Positions 14,522 to 27,250 of a stretch of 64,000 nucleotides of DNA are shown here, piece by piece (positions within the stretch are counted from its first letter, which is position 1; each line of letters opens with the position of its first letter). Under the pieces are notes generated by a model. It saw only the letters and a program-made list of their open reading frames with translations. It did no database searches and had not been told where the DNA came from. Source of the DNA: Rhea pennata (Eukaryota > Chordata > Aves > Rheiformes > Rheidae); the NCBI RefSeq assembly GCF_028389875.1, contig NC_084702.1, positions 63,156,553 through 63,220,552 on the forward strand, in the 5' to 3' direction. The position numbers and the translations under genes are program-made.

Positions 14522-17500
14522 CTGTATTCAAGCATTGAACATATAAAACATGTCATGAAGATATTCACATCTTTTTATTTTCCTCTAAACTTCAAGTTAA
14601 AGAATAAATTAATTCAGTAGACCAGTAATGATATGAAGCATTTCACACCTAGATTATCAGTTCATGTTCAGTGCATTGTAAGCTCTACCACAAAAGCATC
14701 TTTGCAGATGACAAATCACTGGCAGCAAGTTAACCAATTTAGATGGACATCAGAGCACATCTAATCTAATGGAAAAATGTAACTGTCACCGTCCTGTTTC
14801 TAAGAATACATTGGGAGGGGAAAACTACAATTATTTGAACACATTTTCTAATACATTTACACATACAATTCTCATCATCTCAATTCTCATCTTAATTAAG
14901 CACAGGCTCTCTGCTGTTAAAACAAACCATGACAAAAATGTATACCATCTTTCAATGTTTCTGACAGAAAAGTGAAGAAAACATACAAGAACTTCCTTAC
15001 TATTTACAGCCAGGGGCTAATAAACAAAGATATTTTTCTAAAATCATATAAATCATTCACAGAAAATTTCCTTTCAGTCTATACAAATCATCTCTCTCTC
15101 AAAAAAGATTGTTTAAGAAAAAAACCCGTAAGCTTAAACATGAATTGATCCTTTCACTACTCACTAAGCAAGATGAAAGAAAGAATTTGTATATACAAAA
15201 GTAGTTAAGTCAGGTCAACACACTGATGATCTCAACTTTTTAACTGGGGAACTGATGCACAACAGGTACCAACAAGTACTGACGGTTCAGTAAAAGCATC
15301 ATTCTCCTATTAGAGCCCGTTAGAAAATTACTTACTCTGCACATACAGTTTTACCAGCTGATGTATGAGCTGACACTAACACAGACTGGTTGTTATCTAC
15401 ACAAAGGATAGCTTCTCTCTGAAAGGCATCAAGAATAAATGGATATTCCTAAAAAGAAAGAAAACAAAAACATTATATATTTTTAAGGTACATCATTATA
15501 TTTAATTGATTTTCCATCTGACCTAATATGCATGCTAGGGGCAGAAGTGAAAACCTATAGTTATCTGTAACTTTAACTGCTCTTAATTTAGTATTTTGTA
15601 ATGGCTTTGTATTTAAATAATTTTTTCTCTCACATACACAGACACACGCACCTAAGATCTCTGCCCAGGTCTTCTTGTTGTATCAAACGAAAATCTAGTC
15701 CTTCTGACCAGATTTTCTATTATTTACTAAGTTAGAAAGAAAAGCCACAGTGTTCCACTGGAGCAACAGCCAAATATCATACAATGGAAATGAAACACAG
15801 CAAGCTATCTACCCCATTCAACCATGTCATTTTACTCAATTTAAAATATAAAATACCAATCTGATTTATGACAGACCACCTTTTTAACATATTCTTTTTG
15901 TCAAGTCTTACTTAGAAAGTCCATCACTTCCACCTTCCCACCATCTACTGTCTAAAGCATAGTCAAAAGGAAAACAAATCCAGTCTACCACATACTTTAG
16001 CAGCTTTTCCAGTTCTTGGCTTCAGGCCTGTGAAGTCTTCATCTGCTGGAAGTGCAACCTAATAAAACACATTTTAAATAAAAACAGTTATAGAATTCTC
16101 CATGTCTACGCTAGTGACATGGTAAGCTACAAAGAGCTGGGGCAGGATATAAAAAATGCATAAAAACAAAATTAAAACATCTATTACCTTATTTTTATCA
16201 GCTCATTTGTCAAAAGTTTCCTTCCTCCCTTTCAAACAATTGTTTTCAACCAATGTTTCTACCCTCTTATCACCAATAATAATCTTTCTCTCATTTCTCT
16301 GATATTGTCTACTCTTCAGTTTTAAGTATTTATGCTTTATCTTAGTTGGAACATTAGCTCTTCAGGCCAAGATATAGTCACAGCTTCTAATAAACAAACA
16401 TTAGAAGAATTACTTGGCTCCCATCATCCTTGAAAGGGAGGGTGATAATAGGTTTATGCAGATAAAGTTCCTGTTCCTGACCAATACCTAACATTCATCC
16501 ATGCTAGATATTTTAACAATATATACATATTTTGTGTATTATATATTTAGCCCTCTTCAGTTACTAAGTGATGGCAAGCCTCTATTGGACATCTCTAACT
16601 AATAAAGATTGTGCAGGTCTTAAGTGTTTTATTAAAAATGTGTCATTACACAAGGTCACTGAATGGGATCCTAATTAACATCAGATAGTTCTGGAAGACA
16701 GCAAAGAAGAGATGAGCATAAAAGTATAGGGAAGATATGTAATTCTAGCAGAAACTTCCTAAAAAAATATCTTCAGATGAGGGATGGTTTTTAAGACATA
16801 TGCAATAATACTTCTGAATTTTAATATTTTAAATTGCATTAATTTGTATTACCACAATCTAAAAATAAGTATTTTCTTTTTTGCTTTCACATAAAAATGC
16901 ATTATTTTTCTCCTTTACTAGAATGTCATTTTAAATACTAACCAGCTTTAGAAGAAAGCCTTTCATTCTTGAAACAGAATAATGAAAAATTTTAACGCAT
17001 TGCTGAATAGTTATACTGTACTGTGAACAGAGATTTCAAAAATCAATATTCTTCTCTTCAACAACAGCACTCAAAATGTGCCAAATTCACGCCCAAACCT
17101 CAAACTCTTTACAAGCCTGTTCCATCTTAAATGTAATGTAAAATACTAATATTATTCATAAATAATAGATATATATGTTACAATACTGACAATAATACAT
17201 ATTTCAGGACATCTTCACGAACATAGTGAACACAGAAAACTTTTTATAAAACAAGTCTGTACTTTTTCATATGAATTCTCAGCACACTCACCTCATGTGT
17301 ACAACCTTCAACAGTTTCCACAGCTTGCACCTTTACCTGAGGCATCAGGTCTGCCAGACTAAAAACATGCAAGTTAGTATTGCCAAAAATATATTTGAAA
17401 TTCGTATTTTCTTTTTAAGTAGAAAAATGTTGAACTTTACTGCTACTTTAACTGCAACATTAAAAAACGCATGCATAAACTTTAAAGGGACCCTTGGGAG

Positions 17501-19517
17501 AGACTGCTACCCATACTAAGAATACCAGTAAGTGCTAAATTTTGCCACCTTGTAAGTGTACTTGAGCTGCCATTTTCGATTTGCAACAATTTTAAGACTT
17601 GCATCACCCAACAACACTAGGATCACATTTATAAAAGAATGTTCATGTGAACTGTTCTGATTAAATGCAAATTTTTGTCAATACCTATCAAAGCAAAATT
17701 CAAGATCTGTATGCATGCTACTGGTCATGACACCCAGTATCAGCAGCCTGAAGCATTGCAAGCAGCAGCCTGAAGATGAGATATTTCTTTTCTTTACTTT
17801 TACTTCTCTCACAGCCACAAGAAGGGGCTAGGGTCTCACTACATAAAATGCAGTGTTTTTCCTCACACTGTAAAGTATGAACATACTTACTTCATAATGC
17901 TACTATGGGCAAGTATCTATTTTACTAAGAAGACCACTAACATAGCAACCGTTTTAAAATGTTAATTCTGGTTCTGCTCTGCTTCTAATACAAGTACTCT
18001 GTTGATAACATTCTAAGCAGCCTTCTCATTACTGCTCTGAAAGGAAATCTCACCTTGAATTTAAGAAAAGTTACTGCATAAGACCAAAGGATAATCCTGC
18101 CCACGATTCTGCCTCACAGAAGTTAATAATATGACACTCAGACAAAAGCACAACACAGCAAGCACATAGTTTATATTTCCATAATAGATTCTGCTACATT
18201 TTGAGCTGGAAAGTACATGTTTGTACTTAATAGCACTGGATGAATTTTTAGTCCATGAGCCTACTTAATTATTTCCTTAACCTATGTAAACTTTTGAGTT
18301 ACCAACAATCTGTTGGGATACACTAAGGAGCTCCTTAACTGTCCCTTCAGTCTGCTTTCAGAACACCTTCATAATATTTATTATGAAGTTCTGGAAAGAA
18401 GACACACACACAGATCCTAAAGTAAAGAAATGGCATTCTAGCTTCCCTTTAGCCCTCTTCCCAGTTGTCAACAACTCCAACCTTATCCCCCTCTCCATGT
18501 CAGATACCTGTAGTCTGTCCAAATTTCAAAGCATGTCTATATTTGGATCCTAAATCTTTGTTCCAGCTATAACCTTTAATGCCTAAAAGGTATTGTTCCT
18601 GTCTTCTTGGTCAAATTGTTCTTCCTGTATCCCAAGCCAATTATTTCTTTCAGTGTGCTGGTACACCCTCACAAGCCTGCCTCCTCTCGTGTGTCTCACT
18701 ACTTATCTTTTGCTATATGCCTGAAATCAACATGATAGAAATAACCAATAACCATTAATCCATCTACAGTAACAACAGAGACAATATGAACGTTTCATTT
18801 TGCAGCTATCTATCTGCAATATTTACTTATTATGCTAAACATACCCAGTGCTCATCAGTGCCAAAGCCTCATCCTCATTTACACAGATAACAGAAAATCA
18901 ACCTCACAAACAAATTCCTCACACAGACTACTCACAACTGACGTATTGCAAACAAGCAACAGTCTGGCTACAACTCCTTTGCACATTGAGCTAGGGGTCT
19001 TACTTAACATCTTCTGATACAGTATCTTCCAATTTCGGCTTCTTTCCCAAAACTGCATCTTCTGTACTGTTGACTTCTACTTCTCTTTTGGACTTCCCTG
19101 TAGCAATGACCGAAGATTTTTCCTCCAACCGTTTTCTGTGCGATAAAAAGACAACAGATCGGATGTTTGCCTCTTCAGCAATTCTCTGCGTTTTCAGAAA
19201 GAAACACAGGCCTCCTGCCTGCAACCGGGGCGCACCCTGGGGAACCCGCTCACGGACACCGCACGGGGTTTCCGCACCGCTTCCCGGCCGAAGCCACCCC
19301 CCGAAGGGCCCGCCCGGGGCGCGGCGCCGCGGAGCAGGGCCGCGGACACGGCCTCGGGGCCGCCCGGCTCGCAGCGATCACGCCGGGCCGCGCCGCCGCG
19401 CCCTCACCCCGGCTTCCTCGCGCCGTCGGCGGCGCCAGCTCTGCTCTTCTTGGCGCCGGCGGCGGCCGAGTCCTCCTCGAACACGCTGAACAGCTCGTCC
19501 CCGAACGCCTCCGCCAT
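3401..19517 (-). CDS. MTREX: MTREX (MTR4/SKIV2L2), exosome RNA helicase, 5' half
   Basis: Nuclear Ski2-like DExH helicase that feeds RNA 3' ends to the exosome as part of the TRAMP, NEXT and PAXT assemblies. Fifteen coding exons read from high to low coordinates: 19408-19517, 19004-19135, 17292-17358, 15996-16058, 15336-15448, 14347-14521, 13296-13386, 12819-12943, 10427-10525, 9527-9629, 9247-9378, 7968-8047, 6446-6556, 4955-5056, 3401-3526. All phases join, giving 1629 nt or 543 codons of a protein of about 1040 residues in human. The start ([16 protein letters not shown]) is conserved in the family and sits in an AAGATGGCGG context. The remaining exons (ratchet, arch/KOW and helical-bundle parts) lie left of position 1. 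The gene is head-to-head with DHX29. Every donor is GT; the exon 7 donor is unusual (GTATCC). Confidence 0.96.
11524..12200 (+). mobile_element. Possible solo LTR-like insertion in MTREX intron 8
   Basis: This block is more GC- and C-rich than the AT-rich intron around it. It ends with a C/T-rich stretch and an AATAAA at 12164-12169 followed within about 15 bases by TTGCA, an arrangement like the R/U5 part of an avian endogenous-retrovirus LTR in plus orientation. I see no gag, pol or env reading frame and could not define target-site duplications, so the borders are approximate. It could also be another repeat or a retained transcript end. The family is not identified. Confidence 0.33.
15336..19517 (-). 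CDS. MTREX: MTREX exons 1-5: N-terminal tail and helicase motif I
   Basis: Exons 1-2 encode a charged, poorly conserved tail with a basic GKSKRE stretch and GKKPKLED, a plausible nuclear localisation signal. Exon 3 carries [19 protein letters not shown] and exon 4 [15 protein letters not shown], which lead into the helicase core. Exon 5 has the Q-motif-like segment [13 protein letters not shown] and motif I AHTSAGKT at residues about 151-158, the Walker A ATP-binding loop in the Ski2-like form. Intron 2 (17359-19003) is the longest of this group; apart from AT-rich sequence I recognise nothing in it. Confidence 0.93.
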
Positions 19518-19624
19518 CTTCCTCGATCCCACAGTGCCCCGCGCGCCGCCCTCCCGCCCCGCTCGACCCCACGCTCGGAAGGGAAAGCGCGCCGCGCGGG
19601 CCCGGCTCAGAGAGAACCCCACAC

Positions 19625-19663
19625 ACGGCACGGCACGGCACGGCACGGCACGGCACGGCACGG
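19625..19663. repeat. (ACGGC)n pentamer microsatellite, about 7.8 copies
   Basis: A perfect run of the 5-mer ACGGC lies about 110 bp upstream of the MTREX start codon, within the CpG-island promoter. It may be in the MTREX 5' leader or the core promoter, depending on the transcription start. It is likely to vary in length between individuals. Confidence 0.95.
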
Positions 19664-19810
19664 GGCCCACAGCGGCCTCCCTGCGGCGCACCGCCGCGCC
19701 GGGCGCCGGCACGTCCCACAACACCCCGCGGGCCGGGGGCGACCTGTGGCCCGGAACTTGATCGTCTAGACCGGCTGGAGGCCGGGCGGTGCGTGCGTGA
19801 GCACCCGCAC

Positions 19811-19960
19811 GCGCGGCGGCGCCGGCCAATGAGAGGCGCGGAGCGGCGCCCAGCGCGGCGGCGCCGGCCAATGAGAGGCGCGGAGCGGCGCCCAGCGCGG
19901 CGGCGCCGGCCAATGAGAGGCGCGGAGCGGCGCCCAGCGCGGCGGCGCCGGCCCATGGGG
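19811..19960 (+). repeat. Tandem 42 bp CCAAT-box repeat (3 identical units plus a partial fourth)
   Basis: Identical 42 bp units start at 19811, 19853 and 19895. A fourth begins at 19937 but diverges after about 17 bases. CCAAT boxes lie at 19826-19830, 19868-19872 and 19910-19914, each in the context GGCCAATGAGAGG, which fits the NF-Y consensus. In the fourth unit the box reads CCCAT. A 42 bp period is about four DNA turns, so the boxes would face the same side of the helix. Confidence 0.95.
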
Positions 19961-20036
19961 GAGGGGGGAGCGACGGCGTGCGCGGTGCCCGGATGTGGGG
20001 CGGGGGCGGCCGGGAGCCGTGCGGCCGGGAGGCGCC

Positions 20037-23000
20037 ATGGGCGGCCGCAACAAGAAGCACCGGGGCGGCGGCGGCGGCGGCGGCAGCGCGGCCCACGCCG
20101 CCTCTGTCGCTGCTAGCGCCACCGCCGCCGCGCGGGCTCGGGCCGCCGCCGCCGCCGAGGCCAGCGCCGCCGCGGAGGCGGCGGGCAGCAGAGCGGCGCC
20201 GCGGCCGCCGCCGGCCTCCAGGGAGCCTCGCGCGAAGCAAGGTGCGGGCGGAAGCGGGCTCCGAGGGCTCCGCGGCCCGTCGGGAGGGCGCCGTGGCGCT
20301 CGGCGCGGGCCTGCCGCTGTCGCGCGGTGCGGGGGCGCCGCCCGGGCGCCGTGGCGAGCCCCGCGTGCCGCGCTCGCGCGGGCAGGCGCTGGTGGCGGGC
20401 GTGCGCGAAGCAGCGTTGGCGGCTGCGCCGGGTGAGCAGCGGGGCTGGCTCGTCCTAGGGCAGCCCGAAGCGCGGGTTAGCGCTCTCTAGCCTCATGAGC
20501 GCCGCCCTCTCCGTAGAGCAGCGCTACCCGAGGCAGCTCGGACAGCCGATAGCGTGGGTAACAGCTCGTACTGCAGGCTGTAAGCTAGCTCTGCGGTGAC
20601 CAGGCCGTTTGATGTTCCAGCTTATTAATACCAAGTCTGGCAGTGCCTTACCCTGTGCTTTAAACTTCCTGACGCTCCTACTGCACTCTGCTTTTCCGAG
20701 TTTGGGTTCTGATACTTGTTTCTTATGTCTCCCGCTCCTCTGGCACCATCGCACTCGCAACCCTGCCTCTCGGGTTGTCTGCTGGGGTGAAAGGTAAGGT
20801 AGTGCAAGCAAGAAGAGAAGTAGTGTAATCTGAGTACTGTGGAGTTGCACAGCAAATCAGTAAATAGTGGTAATTATTTGGTGAGTGTAAATTATTAATT
20901 TTCTACTAACAACTGCTAGATTAAAGTATTTAAGAATGACCATAACAGGTAAGGCCGAAGGTCTGCAGAACCCAGTACCTCTTCTTGACAGATGCCAAAA
21001 AAAAAGACATGTAAGAAAATAATCAGACGGGTACTGACCCTTCCATAATATCCTCTTGCAGCCTCCACCAGTTTGTGGCATAGGGACTTCCTCAGCCACA
21101 TCAGATGATGTGTTGTTTTTCAGTAACTTCCCAAATTAATGGATTTCTTTTATAGAAAACTATCCTGTTTACCGTACTTTGCCGTTATTAAAAAAACAAA
21201 CAAACAAACAAAAAAAAGCTGTTTGCTTTTAATTCTTCTGAACCTGTCAGCTACTACCTTTCCCATACGGCACTGCTTGTTTCTGTATTGAAAGAGCTGG
21301 TGAGCAGCTACTTTCTATTTCCACTTGTTATACCGCTTCTGAGTATATTTTATCTGCCAAGTGTTGTATCTTTCTTTACTATTCTTTGTTTGAAGGCCTT
21401 TCTATACTGTTGATGATTCCTATTGTTATTATGTATGTTCTTTTGTTTTCTGGAAATTAGTATAATGTTTGCCTTCACTGACCTGCGTTATGGTGAAAAG
21501 AATGAAAGAATGTTCTGTGTTCTGCTTACATTATGGATGATTTTTGGAATTTACAGGTCCAAAAACTTACAGTTTTAGTTCCACAACGGATTCCAGTGCT
21601 GCTGCTGCGAATTTAGATAAATCTGTTCTTAAGGTGAGTGTCCTTCCTGTTTGTTTGTTTTTTTTCCTTTGGCATACTATATTTCTTGAAGATGTTCATA
21701 AGCCTTTTCTGTAATAGGGAACAAATGCTTTCACTTCGTTTAGAAGTTTAAACCCTACCCCTTTCATAAAAAAGGATTACCACAGTTATGGAAAACTGGA
21801 GGTTTGAATGGCAGAGACGTCTCTGGATTCTCATTTCTTTAGACAAAAGATTAGGTATGTCCTAAAACTTGTAATATTTTGTTTTGTATCGACCAATTTT
21901 CTTTATGCAGGTAATGATTAACAGTAATTTGGAGAAAAGGATTATTGGTGTAATCAATGAGCATAAAAAACAAAATGATGACAGAGGAATGATTTCCAAA
22001 AGACTTACTGCAAAGAAACTACAGGTAGAGTTTAAAATGTTTTCCTCTAACTGTTGTTTGTTTAGAATAAATAGTTTTTTTTCTTGTCACTTATGCTTTG
22101 ACATGTAGTATAAACTGGTGTACTATGCTTTCCAGTAACTACATTAATGATTAGCCAGTGAAATAAATGAGCGTGCTTATTAGGAGAGAAATCTCTTATG
22201 TGTTCAGTAATCAAAATAGGAGTCTTCAAAGAGCAATAGAATTTTATTTTCCAAAAAATGAATGTTCTGTATGTTATGCTTCCTATATTTTTGTCTCTGT
22301 ATCATAGCTGGAAGGTTCCAATTTTATTGCTGTAACTAGAACATACACATTCTGTTTGAAGTCTGTAACATTTGTATATTTATATATACTTGTTTACAAT
22401 CAAATTTATTATAAGGTCTTATGCAAAACAAGGTTTGCTACTCTGCCTTCTGATATATGGATTTATGCTATTACATCCATTTAATGCCATTTAGTCTGAT
22501 ATGCGAGAAATACAAGTTTGAGCCAATATTGGATTGTTAGATTTAATACTAATTCATTTCTAACTGACACTTATTTGTAGGATGTATATATGGCTTTACA
22601 AAGATTCTCTTTTAAGACTGAGCACATTGAAGAAGCAATGAAAAATACAATTTTATATGGTGGTGATCTTCACTCTGCGCTTGACTGGCTTTGTTTAAAC
22701 CTTCCCGATGGTAAGTATGGTGACAGAGGTGACTATAGCCTTTGATGGAAGAGCAATGGGAGCTACTCTTACATAGAGGTGCTGCATAGTGGTCATTAAA
22801 TGTGTTGTTTCACTAAGACTGTATGTCTGTGTGAAGTTATGTAGTCTTTTTCTTCCTCCACATGATATTTTATGGAAGTTCAAGAAACAGATGGTGACTT
22901 ATATAAGTGTCAAAACCTAGTTTTATTTCTGCATGCAGTTTGTTTCATGGTTTTCTTAGTTCGCTCCAGCAGTCTTAAATGTTTTCAGTAATTCTTGGTG

Positions 23001-26000
23001 CCAAATGCGATGACATGGATTCTTTATTTTGAAGATGTGTTGCCTGAAGGTTTCAGCCAGCAGTTTGAAGAACAACAACAGAAACCTAGAGCAAAATTTT
23101 CTTCTCCTGCGCCACAACACCAACCTCCACCTTGCTTAGTAGACAACAAAAAGAAAGAAAACGGCCCTGAAACTAAGGTAATCAGAAGAATATTAAGTTG
23201 TATTTGGTGGGGGATAGAGATTACCAGAATACAGACTTGCATTGACTTCAACACATCATTTTTAGATTGATTGGTAAGACTTCTGAAAATAGTGTGCTTA
23301 ATTTCATTAATGTAAAATAATTTTAGTTTATATGGTTATATATAAATATATTAATAGATGTATAAAATGTTATTTTAGTTATGATGGAATAGCAATTTGG
23401 AGCTAGTTTTTCATGTGAGGCCTAAAAGGCCTCCTACTTTTTTTTTGGTAACTTTTGGCTAGTTACCAAATTGGCTAGTTACTTTTGGCTAATATAGCTT
23501 AATTTTTTTCCTGGAATTAGTTTATTCTTTTTATTTATAGATGGCACTTTTTTATTGATCTGTATCAATAAAAATGCCTTGTAAGTTTGTAAGTCTGTAA
23601 GTTTACCTCTGTGTTTCGGTATTTTGATTCCTGAGGTTATTGAATCTAACACAAGATGCCTTGTAAGGGTGGGGCGTGTTTTTTTGTTTTGTTTTGTTTC
23701 TTCTTCTCTTCTTCTGCAGTTCTTGTAGTATTAAGAGCTATAAAAGTATATTATGAGATGTTTGTCTTGATTGGAGAATTTGCTGCATTGGTTTTGTTGA
23801 GCTGTTGTGTAACTTAGTTTAGGAACTATTGCTCAAGATTTTATATATAAATGTTGACTGAGAAAGCTACTAGTGGTTCTATGTACTGTTACCATTGCTT
23901 TTGATTTTGCTTGTCCTTTCTAGGAAAAAAATGTGGGGAAAGAGAAAGAAGTGAGTATGAAGGAATGGATTTTGCGATATGCTGAGCAACAGACTGATGA
24001 AGAGAAAAATGAGTCTATGAAGGAGACGGATGAAGAAAAATTTGACCCAGTAAGATAGTATTTCTTTTTTTAACAAGAAATCTTGCAAAAATGCATACCT
24101 GCAAGTTGTGGATCTATTTGTTAAAAATTGAGAGTTGACTGGCTGGCTTACCATCTATGTTGTCTTTTATATTTTACGTCGTTGCAGACTACTAGAGGGA
24201 AATGTGTTGAAACTTCTCATTTCCTAAGTTATTTTTCTCTTATATTTCATAGTAAGTTCAAAATACCAGAAAGAAAAGCATAGATTCTTGAAACAAGTCT
24301 GGCCATCAAGGTCTGGAGGGGTTTAACAATTACGTATTTAAAAAATAATTGTTTCTCCTTTTGTGTAAGTTTGGTATACAGGACAAAAAAAAAACCCCGT
24401 TTTATTATGAAGTTCATTTAAAAGCAAGTATACAATACTCAATTTGTAATTAATAATTCTATTTGGAATAGAATGAAAGGTATTTACATCTGGCTGCAAA
24501 ACTTTCAGAAGCAAAAGAACAAGCAAGCCTCTCCAAGCAAGACAAAGATAAGCAAGGCCAGAAGGTAGCACAAGAGAAAATAAGAAGAATTCAGCAAGGT
24601 AGAACCATGCAAATAACCTGTGTTTCTTTTGTGGCCTGCATATTTGTTATGCAAAAAAGACTCTGAAACAGATTGCAATTCAGAGCAGTGTGAAAAATGC
24701 TGTATCGATTCAGACTTCCATGAATTTATGCATTTTGTGGGGGCCAAATTCTGAGGTGACATTTTGCTACTTCAGTTTTTGGGTGCTCTATGTGAATTAA
24801 TATAGCCAGTCTTTTCTTTGTAAAGAACAGATGCTTAGCAATTAGCGTAAGTTGTATTATCTCCTTTTGGCAGAAATGGCAACGCTTGAAGAACATCCTG
24901 TATTTAATCCAGCTATAAAGATTTCAAACCAACAGCAAAGTGAAAAGAAAAAAGCTCCCTTACCTCAGGAAACCACTTTGAATCTGAGCTTGCTTGAAAA
25001 ACCTGAGGGTGCTGCAAAGGAAGAGAAAGGTATGTCAGAAACTGTTCATCACAAACTAATGTGTACCACAAATTCTGAATACTGAAGTTCTGTTGTGTGG
25101 GTCCTATTGCATTGCAGTGCTGAGTCATCAAGCCTCAGCTGCAGGAAGGGGCAGTTGGACTTGCCTTGGTGACCACATTGGCTTTAAAGATTTCTTTTTT
25201 TTTAAGGCGTATAGTATTAAAAGCTATTTCTGCCACGCATTGTCATACTTTAAAAAAAAATGATTTTTTTCATAGTTGTATTGTTCTAATTTTTTTTCTT
25301 CTCTATTTGAACAATTTTCCTTGTAAATCTTCAAATTTTTATAATGTCTAGAAATAACCAGACAATAGCTAAAGGTTTTCAAATTGAGTAATCAAAGGCA
25401 GAAAATGGAATGTTGAAATTTATTTTTCTGTTAGATAGTTTCCTGGGAAAACAGATTTTCTGTAGTGTATCAGCCCCGCTGGTTTCCCTCTGCTTGTTTA
25501 ATAGGATTGCAGGACATTTTGGAAAATACTATTTTGATTAAAAAATACAGTTGAAAGAAAGTTTAAAACCTTCTGGCGATCGAAGGAATGTACAATAAAA
25601 GTTTCAGGAGAATTAAAATGTGTGGTTTTCTACTTTTGCAGTGAAAAAGAAAGAACCGCTAGACATAAGAAATTTTGATTATAGTGCTCGAAGCTGGACT
25701 GGTAAATCACCAAAACAATTTTTGATTGACTGGTGCAGAAAAAATTTTCCCAAGAGTCCAAATCCTGCTTTTGAAAAAGTTGCAGTTGGAAGATACTGGA
25801 AATGTAGGTATGTACTTGCCATGAATTGTAAATTTTCTCTTGATTTGTTTAAAAATACAGATGCTGGCTACTTTTGCTCTGTAGTAGAGATCTAGATATA
25901 TGTCAATGTAGCACACTTAAATTCTTTTTTCGTCCAACAGGGAGGTATTTCTGGATAACTGCAAAAGTGATGTGTAGGCTGGACACTAGAAAGAATAAGT

Positions 26001-27250
26001 TCTACTGAAATCTGCTAAAGAAGGGATTTGCTTATTAGTTTTTAATTCTGTACTGCTGAGTGAAAGATTCTAAAAACAATTCTGTAAGATAAATTTGGAT
26101 TATTAACTTTAGTATTCTGAGTGAAAGTAATATAACAATAATATATATAAATATATGTATTATATTTATAAAAATATATAAAACATGTAGGGGTTTAGGC
26201 ATATAAATGCTAAAACACTTTGGGCGATTTTTTTTTTTTTTAAACAAAGCAGAAGTTAGAAACTTGCATGATAGCTGCCCTAAGCTTGTAACCAATACAG
26301 TGTTGTGCAAGTAATCATAGAATGGTAAGGTTGGAAGGGACCTCTGGAGATCATCTAGTCCAACCCTCAGCATAGCCCCTGTTCGGGGATTGAACCCATG
26401 ACCTTGGCATTAGCAGCACCACGCTCTAACCAATTGAGCTAAACCAAGTAATGTTTAGATTTTTCTTTTAGAAAATGAATCTAGAATATAGTGGTGTAAA
26501 ATAAAATATTATTATGTACAAATACAATGGACGCTGCATTAAAATTTTTATTCCTGGAGTTTCTAACTTGCAGCATGAACTAGGAGACATTTTATGAGAT
26601 ATTTCATTAGTACAGTTCGCTGAGTACAGTGCTTCTTGAAGGAACCAAATGAAATTAAAAGCCTCTCTCCTAGCCTGTGTTAGAAATTACTAACTGTTTA
26701 ACTGAGAATGTATTAAATTCATTACTGCTGGTCCAATTGAGATGTGTCTTTTAGGTATTCGTAGCTGAAACTGTCATGTTAGTACCTAGACTGCACTGGG
26801 TAGTTACAGACATATAAATACTTAGTCCTTCTTCCAAAGCAAGCTTGCCAGTTGTCTGTATGTATATAAATATTTCTGTCACATTGGAGAAAAGAATAGT
26901 GTTATTTACAAAAGAAATTTCACAAACTTATTGCTGAAATCTTATACTATTTAATCAAAGTTTAACAACTATCTTTACAACAAAATATTGCTCAGTAACA
27001 GTTTGTTTAATTTAGTTTCTCTTATTTGAATTTCACTCTTGCATTTTAACAGAAAAAAAGAAAAATATGCTGTTTATATTGGTAAGAGAAATTAAGAGAA
27101 ATACCTGTGTGAATCTGTCTTTTCAGGGTCAGGGTTACCAAATCATCTGATGATATAATGGCAGTGTGTCCTACAATTGTAACAGAAGATGGTATGCAAG
27201 CACAGCATCTGGGTGCTACTTTGGCACTCTATCACTTAGCCAAGGGACAG
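20037..27250 (+). CDS. DHX29: DHX29 exons 1-10: N-terminal ribosome-binding region
   Basis: Exon 1 encodes a basic start, a seven-glycine run and long alanine-rich stretches from GC-rich repeats; this part is low complexity and likely variable. Exons 2-4 give the conserved KTYSFSSTTDSS, LEKRIIGVINEHKKQNDDRG and YGGDLHSALDWLCLNL segments; the last resembles a UBA-like fold. Exons 6-8 are rich in Lys and Glu and likely helical. Exons 9-10 (RNFDYSARSWTGKSPKQFL through EDGMQAQHLGATLALYHL) form the double-stranded-RNA-binding-like domain. This N-terminal region is specific to DHX29 among DEAH helicases and contacts the 40S subunit (family knowledge). Confidence 0.93.

Larger units (their letters stand above)
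19518..20036. promoter_or_regulatory. Bidirectional CpG-island promoter of MTREX and DHX29
   Basis: Only 519 bp separate the two divergent start codons. The interval is very GC-rich, has no TATA box near either start, and is dense in CpG. It contains a GGCAC pentamer run near MTREX and three 42 bp CCAAT units near DHX29. CCAAT repeats in a TATA-less divergent promoter are the usual NF-Y arrangement for housekeeping gene pairs (established knowledge). That NF-Y acts here is inference. Transcription starts cannot be placed from sequence alone. Confidence 0.85.

Noticed and set aside
1-19000. snoRNA genes in MTREX introns
   Set aside because: Scattered C- and D-box-like words exist, but no pair with proper spacing and terminal stem was found by eye.
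19378-20240. Minus-strand frames of 192-278 codons in the divergent promoter
   Set aside because: They read through the 42 bp promoter repeats, giving a repeated peptide, and overlap MTREX exon 1 and the DHX29 leader.
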